Positions 1 through 8,056 of a stretch of 44,256 bases of DNA are shown here, piece after piece. The stretch's first letter is position 1. Each line of letters begins with the position of its first letter. The position numbers were made by a program, and so were the translations under genes. This stretch comes from Deltaproteobacteria bacterium (lineage in GTDB: Bacteria > Myxococcota_A > UBA796 > GCA-2862545): contig JAFGVK010000065.1 of the NCBI GenBank assembly GCA_016938035.1, positions 1-44,256 of the forward strand, in the 5' to 3' direction. The notes under the pieces were generated by a model. The model saw only the letters and a list, made by a program, of their open reading frames with translations, was not told the DNA's origin and did no database searches.

Positions 1-8
1 GCCCCCCG

Positions 9-69
9 CGATGACGCGCACCGCGAGGGCCACCTCGCCGCCCAGGGCCCGGACCAGCGCGATCGCCGC
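9..69 (-). repeat. Duplicated 3' fragment of apt (copy 1)
   Basis: This stretch matches 175-235, inside apt, at 59 of 61 positions in the same orientation, offset by 166 bp. Read on the minus strand in the apt frame it gives AAIALVRALGGEVALAV, the same peptide as in the apt C-terminal half. It has no start codon of its own and lies downstream of the apt stop. It is either the remnant of a partial tandem duplication or an assembly artefact at the end of the contig; the missing sequence to the left would decide. Confidence 0.75.
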
Positions 70-109
70 CAGCTCCCGCGGGTAGCGTGGCGGCGCCGGC
101 GAGCTCGCC

Positions 110-634
110 CTAGAGCACCACCAGGCTCTCCACCGGCACCCCCAGCAGGTCCGCGCCCTCCAAGAAGCCCAGCTCGATGACGAACACCGCGAGGGCCACC
201 TCGCCGCCCAGGGCCCGGACCAGCGCGATCGCCGCGCCGGCCGTGCCTCCTGTGGCGAGCACGTCGTCCACCACCATCACCCGCTCCCCCGGGGCGATGG
301 CGTCCACGTGGAGCTCCACCTCAGCCTCGCCGTACTCCAGCGCGTAGCTGACCTTGATCGACTCCGAGGGCAGCTTCCCCGCCTTGCGGACCGGCACCAG
401 CCCCACCCCCAGCTCGGTCACCAGGGCGCCGCCGAACAGGAAGCCGCGGGCGTCGAGGGCAACCACCTTGGTCACCCCCGCGGCCCGGCCCAGGGCAGCC
501 ATCCAGGCGATCACCCTCCCGAAGAGCTCGGGGTCCGCCAACAGCGGGGTGATGTCCTTGAACACAATCCCCGGCTTGGGAAAATCGGGCACGTCGCGCA
601 GCGCGGCGCCCACCGCGGTGGAGAGGTCGGTCAT
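110..634 (-). CDS. apt: Adenine phosphoribosyltransferase
   Basis: Purine salvage enzyme that makes AMP and pyrophosphate from adenine and PRPP in the cytoplasm. The 174-residue product has the usual length. It shows the N-terminal FPKPGIVFKDITPLL segment, the ALDARGFLFGG region and the PRPP-binding loop VMVVDDVLATGGTAGAA. The ATG at 634 is chosen because GGGAG lies 6 nt upstream and because the longer frame upstream reads into low-complexity Arg/Gly. It is the last gene of a minus-strand set with the export protein (11 nt away) and surE. A 61-bp piece of its coding sequence is repeated just after its stop codon. Confidence 0.95.
   Translation of the reverse strand: MTDLSTAVGAALRDVPDFPKPGIVFKDITPLLADPELFGRVIAWMAALGRAAGVTKVVALDARGFLFGGALVTELGVGLVPVRKAGKLPSESIKVSYALEYGEAEVELHVDAIAPGERVMVVDDVLATGGTAGAAIALVRALGGEVALAVFVIELGFLEGADLLGVPVESLVVL
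175..235 (-). repeat. Parent segment of the apt duplication (copy 2)
   Basis: Part of the intact apt reading frame, covering the region just after the PRPP loop. It matches 9-69 with two mismatches at adjacent bases, so the duplication is either recent or artefactual. Confidence 0.75.
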
Positions 635-645
635 TGGGGGCTCCC

Positions 646-1125
646 TCAGTGTTTGTAGACGAAGGCGAAGACCTCGCTCCCCGAGGCCACCACTGCGGTA
701 ACCGCCGCGCCGGCCAGCAGGCATCCCAAGAAGGACGCCAGCATGTAGTCGCGGAAGCGATAGCCCAGCAGGTAGGCAGCCACCGCCCCGGAGTAGACCC
801 CCGTGCCTGGGAGCGGCACCCCGATGAACAGGGCCAGACCGAGTACTCCGTAGCGATCGACCAGGCGCTGGAGCGAGGCCCGCTTCCGCTCGGCGTAGCG
901 CTCCCAGAGCCGGCTGAACCAGCCGATCCGAAGGAACAGGTGCAGCGCCTTGTCAAGGAAGATCCACACCAGCGGGGCGAGGGCGGTGTTGGCCGCGACG
1001 CCCAGCGCGCCGGCGGCCCAGGGCGAGAGCCCGGCGCCCAGGATCGCGTAGGGGATCGAGGCTCGCAGCTCCAGGGTGGGGGTGAGGGTGAGCGCGATCA
1101 CCCACAGCAGCGCGGTGAGGTTCAT
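646..1125 (-). CDS. Small multidrug-export family membrane protein
   Basis: A 159-residue integral membrane protein that resembles the small multi-drug export family (COG2426, Sm_multidrug_ex). The evidence is the N-terminal helix with the conserved PTLELRASIPYAI segment, a basic cytoplasmic stretch (about residues 65-90, RLWERYAERKRASLQRL), then a GVPLPGTGVYSGA motif and a C-terminal helix pair. Family members are annotated as exporters, but the substrate is not established. The ATG at 1125 follows GGTGAGG. It starts 7 nt after the surE stop and ends 11 nt before the apt start, so the three genes are probably cotranscribed. Confidence 0.85.
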   Translation of the reverse strand: MNLTALLWVIALTLTPTLELRASIPYAILGAGLSPWAAGALGVAANTALAPLVWIFLDKALHLFLRIGWFSRLWERYAERKRASLQRLVDRYGVLGLALFIGVPLPGTGVYSGAVAAYLLGYRFRDYMLASFLGCLLAGAAVTAVVASGSEVFAFVYKH

Positions 1126-1132
1126 CGGCGCC

Positions 1133-1882
1133 TCACCGATCGGTCCAGCCGCGCACGGCGTCCAGGGCATCCAGGTCGTTCCACTGGGGGCGCAGGGCGC
1201 TGACGGTGATCCAGCCCTCGCCGATCAGCGGGCCGTCGCCGTCCTCCACGTCCTCGAAGGCGTCGTGGGGGCCCCCGATCCAGTGGTAGGGCTTGCCCCA
1301 GGGATCCTCCCTGGTGACCACCCGCGGGTGATAGCGGCGGCGCACCTGCCGTGCCGCGGCCACCCCCCGGATCGCCTCAAAGGGCAGGTCGGGGATGTTC
1401 ACGTTGAGGAAGTGGCCGACGGGCAGCGGGGTCGCCAGCAGCCGCTCCAGCACCAGCGCGGTGGCGCGCGCCGCGGTGTCCCAGCGGGGCGCGCCTCCCT
1501 CCCGCAGCTCCATCGAGAGGGCGATGGCGGGGATCCCCATCAGGCAGGCCTCTGCGGCCACCGCGACGGTGCCGGAGTAGAGCACGTCGGTCCCCACGTT
1601 GGCCCCCCTGTTGATCCCCGACAGGACCAGGTCCGGGCGCGCTGGGAGCAGCCTGTGGACGCCCAGGTAGGCGCAGTCCACAGGGGTGCCGTCCACCGCC
1701 CAGCGCCGCTCCCCGGCCGGCCTGGCCCGCAGGGGCGCGTTCATGGTGAGCGCGTGGGAAGAGGCGGAGCGCTCCCGATCCGGCGCGACCACCCACACCT
1801 CGCCCAGCCTGGCGGCGACCGCCTCCAGGGCCTCCAGCCCCTCCGCCCCCAGCCCGTCGTCATTGGACAGCAACAGCCTCAT
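1133..1882 (-). CDS. surE: 5'/3'-nucleotidase SurE
   Basis: Metal-dependent nucleoside monophosphate phosphatase of the survival protein SurE family. The 249-residue product begins MRLLLSNDDG, the metal-binding NDDG signature. It also carries RSASSHALT, GTPVDC and the SGINRGANVG loop, all typical of SurE. The ATG at 1882 is preceded by GGGAGG at good spacing; the frame remains open further upstream but loses SurE similarity. It is the first gene of the surE > export protein > apt group and diverges from the deacetylase-like gene at 1980, with both promoters in the 97-bp gap. In that gap I see no confident -35/-10 pair. Confidence 0.95.
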   Translation of the reverse strand: MRLLLSNDDGLGAEGLEALEAVAARLGEVWVVAPDRERSASSHALTMNAPLRARPAGERRWAVDGTPVDCAYLGVHRLLPARPDLVLSGINRGANVGTDVLYSGTVAVAAEACLMGIPAIALSMELREGGAPRWDTAARATALVLERLLATPLPVGHFLNVNIPDLPFEAIRGVAAARQVRRRYHPRVVTREDPWGKPYHWIGGPHDAFEDVEDGDGPLIGEGWITVSALRPQWNDLDALDAVRGWTDR

Positions 1883-1979
1883 GCCACCTCCCCGGTCCGC
1901 CCTAACCCGACCCGAGGAACCGCGCGAAGATGCGGGCGCCATCGGCGGGATAGCGATACTCCATGCTCCTGGAGGAGCG

Positions 1980-3740
1980 ATGCCACGCCTGCACCGGAGC
2001 CTGCTCGCCCGCCTCCACCGGCTCACCGCGCGCCCGGTGGAGATCTGGACCAGCCCCGTGTTTCGCCTGCCCCTCTCGGGGGCAGAGAGCGCCCTGCACA
2101 TCGAGCCGCGGCGGGTCTGCCACGTCTCCACCTGGCTGCTCGACATGGCGGTGACGCTCCCGCAGGACGTGCACCTGGCCCGCCCTGCGCGGTGGGAGTC
2201 CCTGGCGCTGGTCCACACCGACGGCTGGCTCAGGCAGATCGACAGCCCCGAGGCTCAGGGGCAGGTGCTGGGGGTGGACCCGCGCCAGATCCCGGTGGAC
2301 GCCATGGTGGAGACCTGGCGCACCGCGGTAGGGGCGGTGGTAGACGCCGCGGGGTGGGTGCGGGAGCACGGGGGAAGGGCCGCGGTGCTGCTCGGGGGCT
2401 TCCATCACGCCTTCCCCGACCGCGGTGGGGGCTTCTGCGCCCTCAACGACGTGGCGGTCGCGGTGCGCGAGCTGCGCCGGGCGGGGCTCACGGGCAGGGT
2501 GCTGGTGATCGACCTGGACGCCCACCCCCCAGACGGGATTGAGGCCTGCCTGGAGGACGACAGCGACCTGCACATCGCCTCGCTCTCCGCAGAGTCCGCC
2601 TGGGAACCGCTGGTCCGCGCAGACGACCTGCGGGTGCCGCGGGGCACCCAGGACGAGGGCTACCTCGCGGCGCTCGACCGGCTCCTGGCGCGCACGCCCC
2701 GAGGGGCGATCGCCTTCTACCTGGCGGGGGCCGACCCGCTGGCCGGCGACCCCCACGGGGGCCTCGCGATCAGCCCGGAGGGCCTCGCGGAGCGCGACCG
2801 GCGGGTGCTCCACCACCTCGGCGCCACCCCCACCGTGCTGCTGCCCGCGGGGGGCTACACGCCCGGCGCTTGGCGGATCTTCGCGACCACCATCGCCATC
2901 GCCAGCGGGATCTCCGCCACCCCCTCCAGGCAATACGACCCGCTGCTGCGCCGGACCCTCGACATCACCCGGACCCTGGACCCCAACGCGCTGCGGGGAG
3001 AGGAGGACTGGCTCTCGTCAGAGGACCTCGCCTCCGCCTTGGGGATGGGGCCGGAGATCCCGCGCCTGCTAGGCTTCTACACCAGACCGGGGATGGAGTA
3101 CGCCCTGCACCGCCTGGGGATGCTGGCGGAGCTGGAGCGGATGGGCTTCTCTCAGCTCCGCCTGGAGCTTCAGACCAGCCACTACCCCCACGTGGTCCGG
3201 CTGCTCACCCCCCTAGGAGGGCGCGAGGAGGCGGTGGTGGAGATCGCCCTCTCGCGCCGCAGCTTCTCGCGCTGGAACACCCTGTTCGTCGACTGGCTCT
3301 CGCTCCGCGACCCACGCGCGCCCTTCTCGCCAGACCGCCCGAGGATGCCTGGGCAGGACACCCCAGGGCTCGGGATGATGCGCGAGGTGGTCCACGTGCT
3401 GCTCCGGATGTGCGAGCGCCTGGGGCTGGACGGCCTCTCGTTCGTCCCCTCGTGGTACCACATCGCGTGGTTCTCACGGCACCGCTGGACGATGCTCGAC
3501 CCGGACGATCGCGGCCTCTTCATGGCGCTGCAGCGCCATTTCAAGGACGTCCCGCTGGGGACCGCCACCAGGCTGCTCGCTGGGCCGGGGATCGAGACAG
3601 AGCACGGGGAGGTGATCCGCTGGAAGCCCTCCCCGATGGTGCTGGGCCTGAACCCGGAATTCCAGGAGTGGCTGCACAAGGACGATCTCAGGGCGCGGCG
3701 GGTCGCCGATGCGCTGGCGAGCTGCATGGTCGGCCCCTGA
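1980..3740 (+). CDS. Histone-deacetylase-fold protein with extra C-terminal domain
   Basis: A 586-residue protein. Residues about 1-385 are a class II-like deacetylase (arginase/deacetylase fold). It keeps H142-H143 in GGFHHAFPD, the metal ligands D180 and H182 in VIDLDAH, D252 in AGADPLAGD and Y293 in AGGYTPG. These predict an active zinc deacylase, perhaps on acetylpolyamine or acetyl-lysine. The usual HHGNGT after the ligand pair is HPPDGI here. Residues about 390-586 form a second, well-conserved-looking domain that I cannot assign, with motifs PGLGMMREV, LGLDGLSFVP and WYHIAWFSRH. The ATG at 1980 follows GGAGGAG. Bacterial HDAC-like proteins are normally about 300-380 residues, so this is a fusion. 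Confidence 0.85.
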   Translation: MPRLHRSLLARLHRLTARPVEIWTSPVFRLPLSGAESALHIEPRRVCHVSTWLLDMAVTLPQDVHLARPARWESLALVHTDGWLRQIDSPEAQGQVLGVDPRQIPVDAMVETWRTAVGAVVDAAGWVREHGGRAAVLLGGFHHAFPDRGGGFCALNDVAVAVRELRRAGLTGRVLVIDLDAHPPDGIEACLEDDSDLHIASLSAESAWEPLVRADDLRVPRGTQDEGYLAALDRLLARTPRGAIAFYLAGADPLAGDPHGGLAISPEGLAERDRRVLHHLGATPTVLLPAGGYTPGAWRIFATTIAIASGISATPSRQYDPLLRRTLDITRTLDPNALRGEEDWLSSEDLASALGMGPEIPRLLGFYTRPGMEYALHRLGMLAELERMGFSQLRLELQTSHYPHVVRLLTPLGGREEAVVEIALSRRSFSRWNTLFVDWLSLRDPRAPFSPDRPRMPGQDTPGLGMMREVVHVLLRMCERLGLDGLSFVPSWYHIAWFSRHRWTMLDPDDRGLFMALQRHFKDVPLGTATRLLAGPGIETEHGEVIRWKPSPMVLGLNPEFQEWLHKDDLRARRVADALASCMVGP

Positions 3741-3851
3741 TCCCCGCGGCCGCTGCGGTGCGAGGGGCCGGCCCTCACCCACGCCCCGCTCGCGGTGCGG
3801 CGGGCGGATCGGCGCGATCGCGGTGTCGGTAGCGCCACACAGGGAGCGCTC

Positions 3852-4064
3852 ATGCATCCGACCCACCCGCTGCTCAACCCGCCCGCGCCGCGCCGCGCCC
3901 CCCCTGAGGTGCCCCGCCACCTGGTGACCGTCTCGCCCCTCACCCCTGACGAGGAGCTGGCGCTCTCCCCGCGCGTCGCGAGGCCGCTGCGCGAGGTGCT
4001 CGGCTGGGGCGCGCTCCTGGGGGCGCTGACCGCCTTGGCCTCGTGGGGGCTGCTCAACCCCTGA
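3852..4064 (+). CDS. Small tail-anchored membrane protein, unknown function
   Basis: A 70-residue protein with a Pro-rich N-terminus, a short acidic stretch (LTPDEELALS) and one C-terminal hydrophobic helix (WGALLGALTALASWGLL), so it is probably tail-anchored in the inner membrane. The ATG at 3852 is preceded by AGGGAG at about 5 nt. It lies 111 nt after the deacetylase-like gene and 55 nt before the PHP lipoprotein. I do not recognise a family. Confidence 0.5.
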   Translation: MHPTHPLLNPPAPRRAPPEVPRHLVTVSPLTPDEELALSPRVARPLREVLGWGALLGALTALASWGLLNP

Positions 4065-4119
4065 CGGCGCTGGTCAGGGGATCCGCCGCGGGCTACCTCT
4101 CTGGGCACCGGAGGTGCTC

Positions 4120-5619
4120 TTGTCCCTTGCCCTCGTGCTCCTCTCCCTCCTCGCCTGCACCCGCGATGTGGAGGACACCGGTGACCCCACCGCGGATCCC
4201 ACCGCCGGCGATCTGACCCGGCGCGAGGACGGGTGGCTGCGGGGTGATCTCCACATGCACTCCACCTGGAGCGACGGCTGGGACGACGTGGCTACCGTCG
4301 TGGCCATCGCGGAGAGCCTGGAGGACCCCACCTTCGTCGCCGCCCACCCGGAGTACGAGGGGCGCGGCCTGGATTTCATGGCCCTCACCGACCACCGCAC
4401 CTTCGACGCCTGGTCCGACCCCGCCTACACCTCGGATCGGCTGATCCTGTTGGGGGGTGAGGAGTGGGGCTCCTCCTCCCACGCGGGGGCGTGGGGCATC
4501 ACCGCGCTGGTCGAGCACGATCCCGACGGCGACGGGCTGGACGCGGGAGACATCGCCCGCTCCATCGCCGAGACCCACGCCCAGGGCGGCGCCTTCTCGC
4601 CCAACCACCCCTTCTCTCCCGGCATCCCCTTCCCCTGGGACGTGCGCGGCCACGACGCGATCGAGGTGTGGAACGCGGGCTGGTCGCTGATGTCCCAGGA
4701 CGTGACCCAGGAGACCCTGGTCACCTGGGAGGCCTCGCACGGGCCGGCCTCGCCGATGTACCGCCGGGCGGTACAGGAGCGGGGCGGGGGCAGCGCCTAC
4801 CAGTCGCTCAAGTGGTACGAGGCCCAGCTCTCGCGGGGGATCCACGTGGCGCTGGTGGGGGGGAGCGACCGCCACGCGCTGCTCCCCGTGGGCTCCCCCA
4901 CCACCTGGGTTCAGGCCGATCAGCCCGATATCGCCGGGGTGATTGCAGGGATCAAGGCACGCCACACCTTCGTCGCCCGCAGCCCTGTGGGGCCTCAGCT
5001 CGCGGTGGAGGTGGACTACCTGGAGCGCAGCTACGCGATGGGCGACGCCATCCCCCTGGGGGACAGCGCCCAGGCCACGGTGCGGGTGCGGGTGGCGCGC
5101 GCACAGGGCGCCAGGGTGCTGCTGATCGCGGGCGGCGCGGTCTCCTCCGACGAGGCGCTAGTGGACGCGCCGCTGGGGGCGGTGCTGGTGGAGGAGCAGC
5201 TCACTGGCGACAGGGGCACCATCGAGGCCACCGTGGCCCTGACCCCTGGGGCCTGGTTCTACCCGCTGGTGCTCGAGCCTCTGTTCGAGGAAGGCGCCAC
5301 GGCGCAGCAGCGGGAGGAGCTGAGGGCCCTGGCGCAGACGGTGGCTGACGTGGGGGACGAGTCCTTCCTGGACCTCGCGTCCGCGCTCCTGCCCTACGTA
5401 GACACCGACGTGCTGTGGGACGGGAGCCAGTGTGATCCCGACGCCTGGGAGCCCGACCAGCTCCAGTGCATGACCGCCGACGCGGACGGCCTGGCCACCT
5501 TCTGGGCCCCTGACGCGTACAACAGGGTGCTCAACGCCTGGACCGAGGACGGGCAGGTGACCGACTGGTGTGTGGGCGCGGTGGGCTCCGCGGTGCGCTT
5601 CGCCGAGGTGGACAGGTGA
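4120..5619 (+). CDS. PHP-domain metallohydrolase lipoprotein (CehA/McbA-like)
   Basis: An exported lipoprotein: a hydrophobic signal ending LLSLLAC, then an Asp/Thr-rich tether. The body is a PHP-type metallo-phosphoesterase like the CehA/McbA family, with GDLHMHSTWSDG, ALTDHRTF, GGEEW, NHPFSPG, IEVWNAG and GGSDRHAL supplying the metal ligands in the usual order. The substrate is unknown. The TTG at 4120 is chosen because GGAGG sits 5 nt upstream; the in-frame GTG at 4114 overlaps that GGAGG. Its stop overlaps the GTG of the next gene (GTGA). It heads a tight four-gene group running to 9459. Confidence 0.85.
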   Translation: MSLALVLLSLLACTRDVEDTGDPTADPTAGDLTRREDGWLRGDLHMHSTWSDGWDDVATVVAIAESLEDPTFVAAHPEYEGRGLDFMALTDHRTFDAWSDPAYTSDRLILLGGEEWGSSSHAGAWGITALVEHDPDGDGLDAGDIARSIAETHAQGGAFSPNHPFSPGIPFPWDVRGHDAIEVWNAGWSLMSQDVTQETLVTWEASHGPASPMYRRAVQERGGGSAYQSLKWYEAQLSRGIHVALVGGSDRHALLPVGSPTTWVQADQPDIAGVIAGIKARHTFVARSPVGPQLAVEVDYLERSYAMGDAIPLGDSAQATVRVRVARAQGARVLLIAGGAVSSDEALVDAPLGAVLVEEQLTGDRGTIEATVALTPGAWFYPLVLEPLFEEGATAQQREELRALAQTVADVGDESFLDLASALLPYVDTDVLWDGSQCDPDAWEPDQLQCMTADADGLATFWAPDAYNRVLNAWTEDGQVTDWCVGAVGSAVRFAEVDR

Positions 5620-6974
5620 TCCTCCTCGCCCTGCTCGCCTGCCAGCCGGGGCCTTCGCCCCTGATGAACCTCCGGGTGGAGGAGAACCCCAACTCAGTGA
5701 TCGCCCCGCTGGTCCGCTGGACCACCTCCGAGCCCGGCAGCTCGTGGGTGGTGTACTCGGACGGCGCCCGATCGTGGAGGGTGGGGAGCGACGCCCTGGT
5801 GACCGAGCACCAGGTGGCGCTGGTGGGGATGGTGGCCGACACCGCCTGGTCGGTGGTGGCATCCAGCGACTACGCCGATGGCGCCCATGTCTCAGCGCAC
5901 CCCCTCCCCTGGCAGACTCCCCCGCTGCCCTTCGACGCGCCGACGCTCACCGTGGGGCGCGCTGTGCCAGAGCGGACCGAGCCAGGGTGGACCCTGATGA
6001 ACCTGGGACTCAACCACTTCCTGGTCAGCCCCTCGATCGCGATCATGGTGGACCCAGCGGGGCGCATCGTCTGGTACCGGGACCTGGGCCCAGAGACCGG
6101 CGCCGCGGTGGTCGAGGCGCAGTGGTGCGGCGACAGGGTCTCCATCGGCGGGTACGTCGCCCCTGGCGTCGCGCCCGTCGAGGTGGACCTGAGCGGCGAG
6201 GTGCTCTGGGAGGGGTGGGTGCAGCCGCAGGGGCTCTTGGACACCGACACGATGCACCACACCCTCCAGTGCCCTCAGGGCGGCGAGCGGCTCTCGCTCT
6301 TCTACGACACCCCGAACGCCGTCGCGGTGGACGTGGTGATGGCCCTCGACGATCAGGCGGGGCGGGCCTGGGTCTGGAACGCCGGCGAGCACATCCCCGA
6401 GGCGGCAGAGGAGCACATTCACCTGAACATGGTGGTGGGGAGCCCCGACGCGGTGTGGGTGAATTCCCTCCTGCTCCGGCAGCTGTTCAAGGTCGATCGC
6501 CAGACCGGCGAGGTGCTGTGGCGCTTGGGCGAGGGCGGCGATTTCGAGCTGACCGAGGGGAGCTGGTTCCAGGGCGCCCACGGCACCGAGTGGGTCGACC
6601 CCACCCACGTGCTGATGTACGAGAACGCTGGCGTCATCGACGAGAACGACCCAAGCCGCCCCTACTCCCGCGCGGTGGAGTACCAGGTCGATGAGGCGGC
6701 GATGACCGCCAGGCAGGTGTGGGCCTGGCCCGACGAGCCCGAGGAGGGCTCCGTGGACTTCTGGCACAACTGGATCTGGGGCGACGCGGACCGGCTCGCC
6801 AACGGCAACACCCTGATCAACGCCGGGTCGATGGCGCCGCAGGACTCCCCCAGCAGGATCCTGGAGGTGAGCCCGGCGGGCGAGGTGGTGTGGGAGCTGT
6901 TCTTCCCCGAGGGGGAGCCCCCCTCCGGGTCGTACGCGGCGCAGCGGGTGCCCGCCTTCGCGGAGGAGCTGTGA
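5616..6974 (+). CDS. Arylsulfotransferase (ASST)-like beta-propeller lipoprotein
   Basis: About 450 residues, of the arylsulfotransferase family, beta-propeller enzymes that move sulfate between phenolic compounds outside the cytoplasm. Family hallmarks are several His-containing blade motifs: HHTLQCP, HIHLNMV, FQGAHGTEWV, HVLMYENAG and WHNWIWG, and a closing blade RILEVSPAGEVVWEL. The GTG at 5616 overlaps the preceding stop and has GAGG 7 nt upstream. It leaves only eight residues before the lipobox Cys (LLALLAC). A GTG at 5568 would add an Arg-rich n-region, a more classical signal, at the cost of a 52-bp overlap and no ribosome site. Which start is used is open. Transfer activity is inferred from the family only. 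Confidence 0.75.
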   Translation: MILLALLACQPGPSPLMNLRVEENPNSVIAPLVRWTTSEPGSSWVVYSDGARSWRVGSDALVTEHQVALVGMVADTAWSVVASSDYADGAHVSAHPLPWQTPPLPFDAPTLTVGRAVPERTEPGWTLMNLGLNHFLVSPSIAIMVDPAGRIVWYRDLGPETGAAVVEAQWCGDRVSIGGYVAPGVAPVEVDLSGEVLWEGWVQPQGLLDTDTMHHTLQCPQGGERLSLFYDTPNAVAVDVVMALDDQAGRAWVWNAGEHIPEAAEEHIHLNMVVGSPDAVWVNSLLLRQLFKVDRQTGEVLWRLGEGGDFELTEGSWFQGAHGTEWVDPTHVLMYENAGVIDENDPSRPYSRAVEYQVDEAAMTARQVWAWPDEPEEGSVDFWHNWIWGDADRLANGNTLINAGSMAPQDSPSRILEVSPAGEVVWELFFPEGEPPSGSYAAQRVPAFAEEL

Positions 6975-8056
6975 TGATGGACTGGTCTGCCCTGGATCCC
7001 GGCGCGCCCCTACAGGGCTACGAGCCAGAGTACGTGGAGCGGGAGCACAGCGGGGATCGGATCGCGGTGCTGGTGCGCCACGGGCTCGCCCCGGTGGCCA
7101 TCACCGGCCCCGCGGGCTCGGGCAGGAGCACCGAGCTCCACAGGGTCCGGGGCGCGCTGGGCGGCGGCTACCGGCCGATCGAGGTAGACCTGGCCCGGCT
7201 GATCCAGCGCCACGGGCGGGAGCACTACCTGCACGCCATCGCCGAGCACCTCGTCGACCGGCTGGTGGACGAGGACCTCTCGTATCAGCCCACCACGGCG
7301 CTGATCGAGGACATCCGCGCCTCAGACCCCGCCTTCTCTCGCGGGCCGGGGAAGGTCCGAGAGCCGCTGGACCTGCTGACCGGTGTGCTGGGGGAGCTGG
7401 GCGAGCACCTGGACCCCCGCAGGCTGGTGCTGCTCTTTGACGGACTGGACGAGGCGAGCGACGCTCAGGGCGCGGCGCTGCTCCGGGTGCTGCGGGACGT
7501 GGCGCTGCGGGCGCCGATGGTGGTGGTGGTGCCCCCTTCGCTGGTCGCCGGTCCCGCGGTGCAGGACCTGCTCGCCTCCTTCCGGCTGATGCCGCTGCCG
7601 ATCCTCCCGCCCGAGGGGGACGGGGCGCCCTTCCTCCGCGAGCTGCTCCGCCGCAGGTTGGGCGCCGAGGACCTCCCGGCGGAGCTGGAGCCAGCGCTGG
7701 CGGAGGCGATCCGACTGAGCGGCGGCTTCCCGAGGACCTTCCTGCGCTTGATGAAGGACGCGGCCATCTACGGACAGATCGACGGCCTGTCGGTCCCGGA
7801 CCAGGGCGCCCTCGGCCTGGCGGTCGCGGACCAGCTGGAGGCGATCCGGCGGCAGCTCGAGGCAGGGGACCTGGAGGCGCTGGCCGCCGCCGATGGCTCC
7901 GAGGGGCTGGGCATCCCCGCGGCGCAGCGGGCCAGGCTGCTCACCCAGGGCTTCCTGGTCGAGTACCAGCTCCGCGACCGCACCGTGGTCCACCCGCACC
8001 CGCTGCTCAGGCACTTCCTCGACCAGCGCGACCCGTCCGAGGCGCCCACCCCGTGA
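6974..8056 (+). CDS. P-loop NTPase, STAND/AAA-like
   Basis: A 360-residue soluble ATPase. Walker A is GPAGSGRST (residues 45-53), with Arg where Lys is usual (GKS/T becomes GRS). Walker B is LVLLFDGLDEA near residue 155. A helical C-terminal region follows, including a winged-helix-like end (GFLVEYQLRDRTVVHPHPLL). The N-terminal DPGAPL...YVERE...DRI pattern before the P-loop resembles signalling or conflict-type NTPases, but I cannot assign a named family. It has no signal peptide, although all three operon neighbours are lipoproteins. The ATG at 6974 shares one base with the preceding TGA and follows GGAGGAG. The next gene overlaps its end by 4 bp. Confidence 0.75.
   Translation: MMDWSALDPGAPLQGYEPEYVEREHSGDRIAVLVRHGLAPVAITGPAGSGRSTELHRVRGALGGGYRPIEVDLARLIQRHGREHYLHAIAEHLVDRLVDEDLSYQPTTALIEDIRASDPAFSRGPGKVREPLDLLTGVLGELGEHLDPRRLVLLFDGLDEASDAQGAALLRVLRDVALRAPMVVVVPPSLVAGPAVQDLLASFRLMPLPILPPEGDGAPFLRELLRRRLGAEDLPAELEPALAEAIRLSGGFPRTFLRLMKDAAIYGQIDGLSVPDQGALGLAVADQLEAIRRQLEAGDLEALAAADGSEGLGIPAAQRARLLTQGFLVEYQLRDRTVVHPHPLLRHFLDQRDPSEAPTP

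Noticed and set aside
98..109. GGCGAGCTCGCC palindrome after apt as a terminator
   Set aside because: It has no loop or U-tract, and lies in duplicated or possibly misassembled DNA.
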